A stretch of 64,000 nt of DNA from Fontisubflavum oceani (lineage in GTDB: Bacteria; Pseudomonadota; Alphaproteobacteria; Rhodobacterales; Rhodobacteraceae): the NCBI RefSeq assembly GCF_030407165.1, contig NZ_CP129111.1, positions 558,001 to 622,000 on the forward strand, in the 5' to 3' direction. Numbering within the stretch: the stretch's first letter is position 1; each line of letters begins with the position of its first letter. Below, one piece after another: positions 47,628 through 56,511 of this stretch. Both the position numbers and the translations under genes were made by a program. The notes beneath the pieces are model-generated. The model was not told the DNA's origin. It made no database searches and saw nothing but the letters and a program-made list of their open reading frames with translations.

Positions 47628-48391
47628 CCGGAGAACACCACGCCGCCATCAATGACCATCACTTGGCCCGTCATCATCCGGCTCGCATCGGAGGCCAAAA
47701 ACAACGTCCCACCGACGATATCGCGGGGCGCCAGATGCTCTTTCAAACACTGCTTGTCCATATGCGCGGCCAGGTCCTCGGGGCTTGCCCATAACTCGAG
47801 CTGCTTATCGGTCAAAACCCAGCCCGGCAGCAACGCGTTGGCGCGGATTTTGTCGGGCCCAAACTCGCGCGCCAAGCTGCGCGTCATCGCCGTAATGCCG
47901 CCATTGGCGCTGGTGTAAGACGGGTAGCCCGCATTGCCCATCATATAGGACACCGAGGAGAAATTCACGATCGCGCCGCCGCCCGCGTTGCGCATGCCTT
48001 GCACCACGGCTTGGCAGGCGAAGAAATAGGCTTTGAGGTTAATCGCTTGCGACCAATCCCAGAACTCTTCGGTGACCTCTTCGGTCTTGTGCCGTTTGTC
48101 ATTAGCGGCATTGTTGACCAACACGGTCACCGGCCCATGCGCGTCCGACGCCTCCGCGATAGAGGACTTGAGCCGCGCGATATCGGTGATGTCACAGGGC
48201 AAAAACAGCGGACGATTGCCCGTTTCCGCCTCCATCCTCGTCACGAAATCAGACGCATCCGAACGCTGTACGAAGGCAACCTTCGCGCCCTGACGCAAGA
48301 AGCCTTCGGTCAGCGATGACCCAATCCCCGACCCGCCGCCGGTGATGAAAACCGACGCGCCGTTCAGGTCGGGATAAACCGGGTCACTCAT
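47624..48391 (-). CDS. SDR-family oxidoreductase, probable sugar 1-dehydrogenase
   Basis: The start is ATG 48389-48391 (MSDPVYPDLNGASVFITGGG), coupled to GH4 by ATGA; 255 residues. The Rossmann motif TGGGSGIG, NNAA and Asn118 are normal. The catalytic Ser (Ser146) and Tyr159 are placed correctly, but the usual YxxxK reads YTSAN, so Lys163 is replaced by Asn. The rest (REFGPDKIRANALLPGWVLT, MMTGQVMVIDGG) is canonical. By context it should oxidise D-galactose to galactonolactone with NAD(P). The Asn could mean altered chemistry, an inactive protein or a lineage variant. Confidence 0.85.
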   Translation of the reverse strand: MSDPVYPDLNGASVFITGGGSGIGSSLTEGFLRQGAKVAFVQRSDASDFVTRMEAETGNRPLFLPCDITDIARLKSSIAEASDAHGPVTVLVNNAANDKRHKTEEVTEEFWDWSQAINLKAYFFACQAVVQGMRNAGGGAIVNFSSVSYMMGNAGYPSYTSANGGITAMTRSLAREFGPDKIRANALLPGWVLTDKQLELWASPEDLAAHMDKQCLKEHLAPRDIVGGTLFLASDASRMMTGQVMVIDGGVVFSG

Positions 48392-49728
48392 GCGGCTCTC
48401 CGATCGCGGCACCAGTCGGGCAGCATCGCGCCATGGGCGGCGATCAGGTCATCGACCAAGCTCCGGATTTGTCGCAAATCCAACTCGGCCGCCGTGTGCG
48501 GATCCATATAAGCCGCGTGGTAGATGTGTTCGCGGTTCTCTTCGGTGAGCGCCTTCACGACCAGTTCCTGCACATTGATCTGGCTCCGCATCAACGCGGT
48601 GAGCTGCGGCGGGATATCATCAATCAGCTTTGGCTGAAGCCCGTTGCCATCGACCAGCGTTGGGGTCTCTACCGCCGCGCCGTTCGGAAGCTGCGGCATC
48701 TGCCCCCGGTTCGGCAGGTTCGCCGTGATCGTGATCGGGCTGTCTGTGACCATGGCATTCATGATCTCGGCGGCGAATTCATGGCTTTTGCTGACCTCAA
48801 CCGTCTCCGCCGCGCGATAGCTCTCGGCCTGCGCTGACCAATCGGCCATCTGCTCTTCGCAGCGCTTGGGATACTCATCCAGCGGGATGCCAAATTCTTC
48901 GATCAGATCACCCCGGCCATCCTTGATGAACCAAGGCACATATTCCGCAAAATGCTCGGAGCTTTCGGTGCAGAAATAGCCCAGATGCTCCATCACCTCA
49001 TAACGCACCTTGTTGGGGCAGCGCAGGTTCATCAATGGCGCTTTCGGCAAGCGCCCGGCGCGATATCCATCCCGCAAGGCGGGATAGAGGTCACGGCCCT
49101 GATGTTCGAGCTTCAGGAAAAAGGCCACATGGTTGATGCCAGCCACCCGGTGTCGAATCTCCTCGACCGGCAGGTCGAGATCATGCGCCATCTCCTCAAC
49201 TGTGCTTTGCACCGAGTGACACAAGCCCGCTTGGTTGACATGCGGATAGCGCTCAGCCAGGGCCCATGTGTTGATCGCCATCGGATTGACGTATTGCATG
49301 AGCAGCGCGTTGGGGCAGAGCCGCGCCATATCCTCGGCCACGGCCCAAAGATGCGGCACGGTGCGCAGCCCCCGCATGATCCCGCCGACGCCCAATGTGT
49401 CGGCAATCGTCTGCCGCAGCCCGTATTTGCGCGGGATGTCAAAATCGATGACGGTCGAGGGGCGATAGCCGCCGATTTGAAATGCGGTGACCACGAAATC
49501 GGCGCCGTCCAATGCGCGGGCGCGGTCTGTGGTTGCCTCCACCATGGCACTGGCACCCATGGTCTGGATCATCTTCCGCGCGACCAAGGCGGATTCCTCC
49601 AACCGCACCGGGTCAATATCCATAAGCGAGATCTGCGCATCCGCCAGGCTTGGAAAATGCAACATGTCTCCCACGATATTCTTCATGAAAATCGTGGACC
49701 CTGCGCCAATAAAGGCAAGCTTCGTCAT
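48388..49728 (-). CDS. GH4 alpha-galactosidase (MelA-like, NAD/Mn-dependent)
   Basis: The 446-residue enzyme has the GH4 dinucleotide fold at its N-terminus (LAFIGAGSTIFMKNIVGDML). It then has the motif FQIGGYRPSTVIDFDIPRKY and the metal-binding Cys and His in QAGLCHSVQST and AGINHVAFFL. It uses NAD and a divalent metal in a redox-elimination mechanism and acts in the cytoplasm. The GH4 family also includes glucuronidases and glucosidases; alpha-galactoside is preferred here because of the galactose-specific neighbours. It follows the permease gene after 25 bases. Confidence 0.88.
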   Translation of the reverse strand: MTKLAFIGAGSTIFMKNIVGDMLHFPSLADAQISLMDIDPVRLEESALVARKMIQTMGASAMVEATTDRARALDGADFVVTAFQIGGYRPSTVIDFDIPRKYGLRQTIADTLGVGGIMRGLRTVPHLWAVAEDMARLCPNALLMQYVNPMAINTWALAERYPHVNQAGLCHSVQSTVEEMAHDLDLPVEEIRHRVAGINHVAFFLKLEHQGRDLYPALRDGYRAGRLPKAPLMNLRCPNKVRYEVMEHLGYFCTESSEHFAEYVPWFIKDGRGDLIEEFGIPLDEYPKRCEEQMADWSAQAESYRAAETVEVSKSHEFAAEIMNAMVTDSPITITANLPNRGQMPQLPNGAAVETPTLVDGNGLQPKLIDDIPPQLTALMRSQINVQELVVKALTEENREHIYHAAYMDPHTAAELDLRQIRSLVDDLIAAHGAMLPDWCRDRRAA

Positions 49729-49753
49729 CGTTGGTATCCGTATGTGTTGCTCG

Positions 49754-50602
49754 TTATTTCACCGCACCGAGGGTCAGACCCGCGATGAAGTGTCTCTGCA
49801 TCAGGAAGAAGATCGCCACCGGCGGGATCGCCGCCACGATGCTTCCTGCACTCATCAGATGGTACTGTGCCACGAACTGGCTATTGAACTGCGTTATCCC
49901 AGCGGTCACCGGCTGCGCATCGGGGCCTTGGGTCAACACGATCGCCCAGAAATAGTCGTTCCAGATGAAGGTGAAGATCAAGACAGCCAAAGCTGCGATG
50001 GCGGGCCGCATCAAGGGCAGGACGACGTACCAGAAGATCCGCCATTCCGCGACGCCTTCGACCCGCGCCGCCTCGATCAACTCATAGGGCAGCGCGCGGA
50101 TGAAGTTCCGCATAAAGAGCGTACAGAACCCGGTCTGGAACGCGATATGGAAGAGGACCAGGCCGAGCTTCGTGTCATAAAGCCCCATATCCACCGTCAG
50201 ATCCCGCACCGGCACCATCAAAATCTGGAACGGCACGAAATTCCCCGCGATGAACATGAAGAAGATCAAGAGGTTGCCGCGGAACCGGTAAATCCCGAGC
50301 GCGAAACCCGTCATGCAGCTCAACGCGACGGCGCCGATCACGGTTGGCACGGTGATCAGGATCGAGTTCACCAGGTATTGCGGCATGTCGGATTCGAAGA
50401 AGACCCGCCCATAATTCGCAACAAGGTCGAAGGAGGACGGCACGCCCCAATAGTTGCCATTGGTGAAATCGGCGAAGGGGCGGATCGAGAAGATCATCAC
50501 CGCGATCAATGGCGCGAGCCACATGATAAGCGCCAGCGGCAAGAGCGATTGATAGGTCAGTTGCGCCGCGCGGGAGCGTTTTTCGATCGGTGTCGGAAAC
50601 AT
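49754..50602 (-). CDS. Sugar ABC transporter permease (MalG-like, CUT1)
   Basis: The 282-residue membrane protein has about six helices and the EAA coupling loop (ELIEAARVEGVAEWRIFWYV, then LPLMRPAIAAL). It begins MFPTPIEKRSRAAQLTYQSL; GGGAGGG precedes the ATG. It pairs with the following MalF-like permease and is powered by the ATPase encoded across the divergent region at 53945. Confidence 0.93.
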   Translation of the reverse strand: MFPTPIEKRSRAAQLTYQSLLPLALIMWLAPLIAVMIFSIRPFADFTNGNYWGVPSSFDLVANYGRVFFESDMPQYLVNSILITVPTVIGAVALSCMTGFALGIYRFRGNLLIFFMFIAGNFVPFQILMVPVRDLTVDMGLYDTKLGLVLFHIAFQTGFCTLFMRNFIRALPYELIEAARVEGVAEWRIFWYVVLPLMRPAIAALAVLIFTFIWNDYFWAIVLTQGPDAQPVTAGITQFNSQFVAQYHLMSAGSIVAAIPPVAIFFLMQRHFIAGLTLGAVK

Positions 50603-50617
50603 ATCTGAGGCCCTCCC

Positions 50618-51553
50618 TTAGCGCCGCGCTTCGCGTTCTTCTTGGTACATCGACCAAAGGAAGTACCCGATGAAGACCAGCATGATCATGAACAACACCA
50701 CCGCGATGGCCGAACCATAGCCCATGCGGAACCCGAACTCGCTCAGCGCGCGTTCGAACATGTAGAAGCTGAGCACGCGGGTTGACCCAAACGGCCCGCC
50801 ATTGGTCATGATCGAGATCAGGTCGAAGGACCGCAGCGCGCCAATGATCGTCACCACGAAGGCGATAAAGGTCGCCGGTTTCAACTGCGGCAGGATCACG
50901 TGCCAGAGCATTTTCCAGCCCTTCGCGCCATCAAGCCGCCCGGCCTCCACCTGCTCTGGGTCCACCGCGTTCAGACCGGTCAGATAGAGGATCATGCAAT
51001 AGGCCGTCTGTGGCCAGAGGCCAGCGGCGATAATCCCATAGGTCGCCAGCGTTGGGTCGCCGAGGATGTTGACCGATTCAAACCCAAAGAAGGTGATGAC
51101 GTTGTTCAGCAAGCCTTCGCGCGGCAAGTAGAACCAGCTGAAGACCAACCCGACCACGACCTGCGACAGGACAAAGGGGAAGAAGAACAACGACTTATAA
51201 AGCCGGATGCCAACAACTGTCTGGTTCAGAAACAGCGCGATGAACAGACCCGCCGGGATCGCCAACAGATACAGAGCCAACCATTTCAGATTGTTCCAAA
51301 GCGAGATTTCGAAATTACGGTCGGTCAGCAGCTCCTGATAGTTCCGGGCGCCGACAAAGGTCGCCTCTCCCAGCCCATCCCACTCGTAGAGCGAAATCTG
51401 AAACGACTGAAAGATCGGGATGATGACGTAGACCGCGAAAAACAAGAACCCAGGCAGCAGGAACAGGATCGGCGTCACCACCATCTTGTTGCGCTGCATC
51501 CAGGTCTGGGCGTCACGCCCATCGCCCATCGGAACGGCTGCTTCTGTGCTCAT
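50618..51553 (-). CDS. Sugar ABC transporter permease (MalF-like, CUT1)
   Basis: The 311-residue protein has the CUT1 MalF/UgpA pattern: an N-terminal helix (ILFLLPGFLFFAVYVIIPIF), the periplasmic NYQELLTD-type segment and the EAA loop (QVEAGRLDGAKGWKMLWHVI, LPQLKP). A GAGGAGAG site precedes the start. It is 15 bases upstream of the second permease and 136 bases after the binding-protein gene. Confidence 0.93.
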   Translation of the reverse strand: MSTEAAVPMGDGRDAQTWMQRNKMVVTPILFLLPGFLFFAVYVIIPIFQSFQISLYEWDGLGEATFVGARNYQELLTDRNFEISLWNNLKWLALYLLAIPAGLFIALFLNQTVVGIRLYKSLFFFPFVLSQVVVGLVFSWFYLPREGLLNNVITFFGFESVNILGDPTLATYGIIAAGLWPQTAYCMILYLTGLNAVDPEQVEAGRLDGAKGWKMLWHVILPQLKPATFIAFVVTIIGALRSFDLISIMTNGGPFGSTRVLSFYMFERALSEFGFRMGYGSAIAVVLFMIMLVFIGYFLWSMYQEEREARR

Positions 51554-51641
51554 ATCCAGCTCTCCTCAATCGGGACGGGGCAGCGGGAGCCCATACGAAA
51601 ACTGCGGGGTGATGCGGCTTGCGAATGACCTGCCTTGGGAA

Positions 51642-51654
51642 GGGGCCATGCCCC
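51642..51654. promoter_or_regulatory. Short hairpin between binding-protein and permease genes
   Basis: GGGGC-CAT-GCCCC forms a compact hairpin in the 136-base gap after the binding-protein gene. Such elements often stabilise the binding-protein transcript or attenuate downstream expression. The stem is only five pairs, so this is tentative. Confidence 0.3.
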
Positions 51655-51689
51655 GCCGGGAAGAGGCGGAGCATGAGATATTCTTAAGA

Positions 51690-52952
51690 TCAGTAGATTC
51701 GCTGGCGCGCTGCTTCCAGGCGCTCCAGGATGTCATCCAGGTTGTCCGGGAACACCATGAATTCCTGCAGACCTTCCATACCGACCGAGGCCATCTCGGC
51801 CGGGAAATCGCGGTCGAAGAACTGCGCGATACCGCCCGTGGCGTTCTGGCTCAGCATCTCGAAGCCCTGCTGGATGAACTCATCATCCGCGACTTCTGCA
51901 TTGGCATTCACCGGCAGCTGACCCAAGCCATCAGGCCCGTTGATCCGGCCCTGCACGTCAGGCGACGTCACGAATTGCAGGAAGGCGCGTGCGGCCTCGA
52001 CGTTCTGCGCACCTGACGGCACATGGAACGTGTCGGTCGGAGCGTCTTCGCCCTGCGGCAGGCCTTCGGTGATGATCGGGAACTGGTAGAAATCGAGCTG
52101 ATCATCGGTCAGACCCGCATTGCGGAGCTGGTCCACGGCGAAGTTGCCCATCAGGTAGGCTGTCGCCTGACCGTTCACCATGAAGGGGAGTGCCTCTTGC
52201 CAGCTATAGGTCTGGTGGTCTTCGATAAAGGCCCCCATGTCGATCAGCGTACGCCAGTTGTCGAAGGTTGCGCGCACCCGATCGTCGGTCCAAGGCACTT
52301 CACCAAGGGCGAGCTGCATGTGGAAGTCGAACCCGTTGGTCCGCATGTTCAGGTAGTCGAACCAGCCACCCGCGGTCCACAAGAACCGGGTGCCGATTGT
52401 ATAGCAGGCCCGCCCGCTATCGACGATGACCTGGCAGTTGGCCAGTTCTTCTTCCCAGGTGGTCGGCTCACTCAGGCCAAGCTCGTTGAAGATGTCTTCG
52501 CGGTAATACACGCCCCACTGATAGTAGGTGTAAGGCACGCCCCATTGCGCATCATTCATGGTCATCGCGCCGCGCACGGATTCGAGACCTTCGTAGTCGC
52601 CAGCGTCCCACCATTCGGAGATGTCCATAAACAGGCCCGCATCCACGTAAGGCCCCATCCGGTTGGCTGCATACCAGTTGATCACATCAGGCGGGTCGGC
52701 GGAGAGCGCGTTGCGGATCTGGGTCTTCCAGGCCTCGCGATCAACGACGGTCAACTCGACCTCAAGGTTTGGGTGCATCTCGCCGAACTCGGCGGCCAGC
52801 CCTTCGATCACAGCCCGCGGGCCCGGGTTCGACATATCGGCGGTAATGCGCAGCGTGCCTTCGAGATTGGTATGGCCTTCGGCCAAAGCCGCGCCTGACA
52901 ACATCGTCGCCGCCGCCAGCGCCGCAGCGCCGGTTTTGAAGATGGATCGCAT
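51690..52952 (-). CDS. Sugar ABC transporter substrate-binding protein (CUT1)
   Basis: The start is ATG 52950-52952 (MRSIFKTGAAALAAATMLSG) with GGGAGGAC upstream and a signal peptide ending ALA-E; 420 residues. The body is an SBP_bac_1 protein (LRITADMSNPGPRAVIEGLA; YTYYQWGVYYREDIFNELGL). It should bind an alpha- or beta-galactoside (for example melibiose, raffinose or lactose), inferred from the glycosidases in the operon. It is the first gene, directly behind the tandem operator-like dyads. Confidence 0.93.
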   Translation of the reverse strand: MRSIFKTGAAALAAATMLSGAALAEGHTNLEGTLRITADMSNPGPRAVIEGLAAEFGEMHPNLEVELTVVDREAWKTQIRNALSADPPDVINWYAANRMGPYVDAGLFMDISEWWDAGDYEGLESVRGAMTMNDAQWGVPYTYYQWGVYYREDIFNELGLSEPTTWEEELANCQVIVDSGRACYTIGTRFLWTAGGWFDYLNMRTNGFDFHMQLALGEVPWTDDRVRATFDNWRTLIDMGAFIEDHQTYSWQEALPFMVNGQATAYLMGNFAVDQLRNAGLTDDQLDFYQFPIITEGLPQGEDAPTDTFHVPSGAQNVEAARAFLQFVTSPDVQGRINGPDGLGQLPVNANAEVADDEFIQQGFEMLSQNATGGIAQFFDRDFPAEMASVGMEGLQEFMVFPDNLDDILERLEAARQRIY

Positions 52953-52984
52953 GGTGTCCTCCCTAGTGATCCGGTTCGGATTTG

Positions 52985-53021
52985 GTTTCACTATTTGAAA
53001 CTTGGTTTCTTATGTTGAAAT
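52985..53021. promoter_or_regulatory. Tandem IclR-type operator dyads
   Basis: Two similar inverted repeats, GTTTC-N7-GAAAC (52985-53001) and GTTTC-N7-GAAAT (53005-53021), are spaced by exactly 20 bases between the galactoside operon and the divergent IclR gene. Same-face spacing and position suit cooperative binding of an IclR dimer pair controlling both directions. Confidence 0.6.
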
Positions 53022-53113
53022 CATAACGCGACTCGGCTTAGTCTTGTCAACACTTTCCTCCGCACCGTCAGAGTGTAGATCGAAAACGGAGGGGGCCATT
53101 GGGAGGAACAGTT

Positions 53114-53941
53114 TTGGCAACACCCGCGGATCATTCGGGCGACAAACCGGGCGACGGAACCGTCGGCAAAGCGCTTGGCGTTCTTGATGAGGTGGCCGGG
53201 TTTGGCCGCCCCGTGCGCTTTGGTGAATTGCTCGCTCACAGCCCTTATCCCAAAGCCACCCTCTACCGTTTCCTGCAAACGCTCACGAACCAAGGCATGC
53301 TGGCCTATGATCCAGAACGGCAGACCTATGCGCTTGGCATCCGTCTGGTGCGGCTCGCCCATGCCGCGTGGCAAACCTCGTCTCTCGCACCAATCGCCCG
53401 GCCTCATATCGACGCGTTGAGCGAACAGATCGGCGAGACCGTGCATCTGGCGCAGCTTGATGCGGCGCAGGTTCTCTATGTCGACAAGCGCAACGCGCGG
53501 GAGCCGCTGCCGATGTATTCGCAGGCCGGCAAGGTCGGCCCCGCCTATTGCACCGGCGTTGGCAAGGCGATGATCGCCTTTCTTCCTGAAGACGAGCTGG
53601 CCCCGATCCTCGCGCAGCAATCCTATCATCGGTTCACCGAACACACGCTTGGCTCCGAAGCCGCCTTGCGGACCGAACTCGCGCGCATTCGTTTGCATGG
53701 CTACGCCTTCGACCGGGAAGAACATGAACCAGGCATCATCTGCGTCGCGCTGCCGATTCTGACTGCGACCGGTCGGATGCTCGGCGCGCTGTCGGTCACA
53801 TCCTCGACCGAGCGCACATCATTGGACGCGCTGGAAGACCGCGTGCCTTTGATCAAACGCACCGCACAATCCATCGCGGAGGAGGCGCAAAGCTGGCGCT
53901 TTCCAGATGCGGGCAACACACAAAAAATCGGGAGGGGCTAG
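53114..53941 (+). CDS. IclR-family transcriptional regulator of the galactoside operon
   Basis: The best start is TTG 53114 (MATPADHSGDKPGDGTVGKA), with a GGGAGGA site seven bases upstream; TTG 53099 is an alternative. The 275-residue protein has the IclR winged helix (FGELLAHSPYPKATLYRFLQTL) and a complete effector domain with CTGVGKAMIAFLPEDEL and HEPGIICVALPI. It lies three bases before the ABC ATPase gene and is divergent from the sugar operon, so regulator and ATPase form one transcript. Effector unknown, probably galactose-derived. Confidence 0.9.
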   Translation: MATPADHSGDKPGDGTVGKALGVLDEVAGFGRPVRFGELLAHSPYPKATLYRFLQTLTNQGMLAYDPERQTYALGIRLVRLAHAAWQTSSLAPIARPHIDALSEQIGETVHLAQLDAAQVLYVDKRNAREPLPMYSQAGKVGPAYCTGVGKAMIAFLPEDELAPILAQQSYHRFTEHTLGSEAALRTELARIRLHGYAFDREEHEPGIICVALPILTATGRMLGALSVTSSTERTSLDALEDRVPLIKRTAQSIAEEAQSWRFPDAGNTQKIGRG

Positions 53942-53944
53942 ACC

Positions 53945-55000
53945 ATGTCAGGCGTCACGCTCAGCAATGTGGTGAAGAAATACGGTGATGTGCAGGTGAT
54001 CCATGGGGTCGACCTTCAGATAGATCACGGGGATTTCTGCGTGTTTGTCGGCCCCTCGGGCTGCGGCAAGTCCACACTGCTCAGGATGGTCGCCGGCCTC
54101 GAGGAAACCACCGCTGGCAAAATCGAGATCGGCCCCCGCGACGTGACCCATATGGACCCGGCCGAACGCGGCGTGGCGATGGTGTTTCAAACCTATGCGC
54201 TTTATCCGCATATGTCGGTCGCCGAGAATATGGGCTTCGGTCTGAAGATGAACGGCCACCCCAAAGCCGAGATTCAAGAGAAGGTCGCCGAGGCCTCGCG
54301 CGTTCTGAAACTCGACGATTATCTGGACCGCAAACCCAAAGCCCTCTCCGGCGGGCAACGTCAGCGCGTGGCCATTGGCCGGGCGATTGTCCGTGGGCCG
54401 GAGGTGTTCCTCTTTGATGAACCCCTGTCGAACCTGGACGCTGAACTGCGCGTTGAAATGCGTGTCGAAATCGCCCGTCTGCACCAAGAGATCGGCGCAA
54501 CGATGATCTATGTGACCCATGATCAGGTCGAGGCGATGACGCTGGCCGACAAAATCGTCGTGCTCCGTGCCGGGATCATCGAACAGGCGGGCCGCCCGCT
54601 TGATCTCTACAATGACCCTGACAATCAGTTCGTCGCCGGGTTCATCGGCTCGCCAGCGATGAATTTCTTCCCCGGCGCTGCCAAAGGTGGGCAAGTAACC
54701 ATTCCCGGCCTCGGCAACACAGTGCTGTCACCCGGCCTTGGCAGCGTGACCGACGGCGCGGTCACCATGGGCCTGCGCCCGCAGCATCTGAAAATCGGCG
54801 AGGGGAACACGCATCAGGTGGTGTTGAGTGAGCAACTGGGCGGCGTCGCCTATCATTATCTGACCGGCCAAGATGGGACGCGGATCATCGTCGAGGCACA
54901 TGAGCAATCCGCGCCTGCCCCGGGCAGCATGGTTGGGCTCAGCTTCGATGCCGACGCGCCGCTCTATTTCGATGCAACCTCTGGTCAGCGACTGAGATAA
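53945..55000 (+). CDS. Sugar ABC transporter ATPase (MalK/UgpC-like)
   Basis: The 351-residue protein has Walker A GPSGCGKSTLLRMVAG, a Q-loop in MVFQTYALYPHMSV, signature LSGGQRQRVAIGRAI, Walker B VFLFDEPLSNLDAELRVEMR and the His-loop in YVTHDQVEAMTL. A C-terminal TOBE/regulatory domain follows (MGLRPQHLKIGEG). It is the only ATPase for the CUT1 permeases encoded divergently. The regulator-ATPase versus permease split is common in Rhodobacteraceae sugar loci. Confidence 0.94.
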   Translation: MSGVTLSNVVKKYGDVQVIHGVDLQIDHGDFCVFVGPSGCGKSTLLRMVAGLEETTAGKIEIGPRDVTHMDPAERGVAMVFQTYALYPHMSVAENMGFGLKMNGHPKAEIQEKVAEASRVLKLDDYLDRKPKALSGGQRQRVAIGRAIVRGPEVFLFDEPLSNLDAELRVEMRVEIARLHQEIGATMIYVTHDQVEAMTLADKIVVLRAGIIEQAGRPLDLYNDPDNQFVAGFIGSPAMNFFPGAAKGGQVTIPGLGNTVLSPGLGSVTDGAVTMGLRPQHLKIGEGNTHQVVLSEQLGGVAYHYLTGQDGTRIIVEAHEQSAPAPGSMVGLSFDADAPLYFDATSGQRLR

Positions 55001-55117
55001 CCAACCGCCCAGAAAGCGCCTTCAATCAATCGTGACCGACGCCATGCGGGATGTTGGCCCGCGCCCCTTCTGCGCTTAGATGGTCAGGACAGATAGACGT
55101 CAGTCAAAGGGCTTCCG

Positions 55118-56119
55118 ATGCCGACCCTTCTCTCCCGTCGCGCCGTTTTGGGTGCCATGCCCGCCGCTCTGGCCGCGCCCGCACTTTTGGCCCAAGGCCT
55201 GCCTGCAACACGCGATCTGACGCATTGGGCCCGCAGCCTTGATCAGCTTCACACGCTCGTTGTGACGCGCAATGGACAGACCGAACTGGCCGAAACCTAT
55301 CGCGGGCCGGGCGCGGATCGGTCCGCCAATATCAAATCCGTTTCGAAAACAATCCATGCCCTTCTAACAGGCATCGCCATCGATAAAGGCCTGCTTGATG
55401 GTCCCGAACAGCTGGTCCTCCCGCTTCTGAACCGCGCGACCTTCGGTGACGCGAGAGATCGGCTGACCATCGGCCATCTTCTGTCGATGCAAGCCGGGCT
55501 TGAGAGCACCTCCGGCCCGAATTACGGTGCCTGGATCGCCAGCCCGGATTGGGTCGATTACGCGCTCACCCGCGACTTGATCGATCAACCGGGTGGCCGG
55601 TTCATCTACTCCACCGGGTCCTGGCATATTCTCGGCGCGGCTCTGTCGGCGGCCAGTGGGATAAGCTTGCTTGAAATGGCGCGCGACTGGCTCGGCGACC
55701 CCCTGGGGATCGATATCCCGCCCTGGGTCCGCGACGGTCAGGGCCGCTATCTCGGCGGCAATGAAATGGCGATGAGCCCGCTGGCCTTGGCGCGTTTGGG
55801 CGAGATGATCCTGAATGGCGGCCAGATCGAGGGGCAGCAGGTGATCAGCCCCGGTTGGATCGACGCTTCTTGGCGTGCGCAGGCGCGGTCCCCCTGGTCC
55901 GGTGACGCCTATGGCTATGGCTGGTTTCTGACCCGGTTTGCCGGGCAGGAGGCCGCTTATGGCCGTGGATATGGTGGGCAAATGCTGGTGGTCGTGCCAG
56001 ACATGGACCTGTCGATCGCGATCACCTCTGATCCGACGCGACCCGCCCGCTCTGGCGGATATTTCAGCGATCTACGCGATCTGGTCGACCGAACCGTCCT
56101 AACCTTCGCCCGCGCCTAA
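55118..56119 (+). CDS. Class C beta-lactamase-like serine hydrolase
   Basis: The 333-residue protein has a Tat-like/Sec signal (MPTLLSRRAVLGAMPAALAA). The serine beta-lactamase fold follows: SVSK (Ser of SxxK) in NIKSVSKTIHALLTG, a Tyr motif in FIYSTGSWHILGAAL, and the later YGRGYGGQMLVV triad segment with G-x-G in place of KTG. It is probably a periplasmic esterase or peptidase of unknown substrate rather than an antibiotic lactamase. The end overlaps the convergent cueR stop by four bases. Confidence 0.85.
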   Translation: MPTLLSRRAVLGAMPAALAAPALLAQGLPATRDLTHWARSLDQLHTLVVTRNGQTELAETYRGPGADRSANIKSVSKTIHALLTGIAIDKGLLDGPEQLVLPLLNRATFGDARDRLTIGHLLSMQAGLESTSGPNYGAWIASPDWVDYALTRDLIDQPGGRFIYSTGSWHILGAALSAASGISLLEMARDWLGDPLGIDIPPWVRDGQGRYLGGNEMAMSPLALARLGEMILNGGQIEGQQVISPGWIDASWRAQARSPWSGDAYGYGWFLTRFAGQEAAYGRGYGGQMLVVVPDMDLSIAITSDPTRPARSGGYFSDLRDLVDRTVLTFARA

Positions 56120-56511
56120 GTGGCCCCATCTTCCGCCAGATCCGCCAGGATCGGACAGTCGGGCCGATGATCGCCCGCACATTTCTCCACCAGATCGGCC
56201 AGCGTGTCGCGCATCGCGGCCAGTTCCGCCATTTTGCTCTCGATATCCACCAAATGCGCCCGGGCGATGCGTTTCACATCGGCGCTCGCCCGGCCCCGGT
56301 CTTCATAAAGCGCCAAAAGCGCCCGACATTCCTCAATCGAAAACCCCAATCCTCGCGCCCGACCCAAAAACGCCAGCTTATGCACATGAGCGCCCGAAAA
56401 GTCCCGATAGCCATTGGCCGTGCGATCCGGCGCGATCAGCCCGATCTCTTCGTAATACCGGATCGTTTTGGCGGGCAGGCCGGTCCGCTCGGCCACATCT
56501 CCGATGTTCAT
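56116..56511 (-). CDS. cueR: CueR-type MerR-family copper regulator
   Basis: The 131-residue protein has the MerR winged helix (MNIGDVAERTGLPAKTIRYY and YYEEIGLIAPDRTANGYRDF). A dimerisation helix and a C-terminal metal loop with two cysteines separated by seven residues (EKCAGDHRPDCPIL) follow, the spacing of Cu(I)-sensing CueR. It overlaps the copA stop by four bases and probably activates the promoter seen ahead of copA. Confidence 0.92.
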   Translation of the reverse strand: MNIGDVAERTGLPAKTIRYYEEIGLIAPDRTANGYRDFSGAHVHKLAFLGRARGLGFSIEECRALLALYEDRGRASADVKRIARAHLVDIESKMAELAAMRDTLADLVEKCAGDHRPDCPILADLAEDGAT

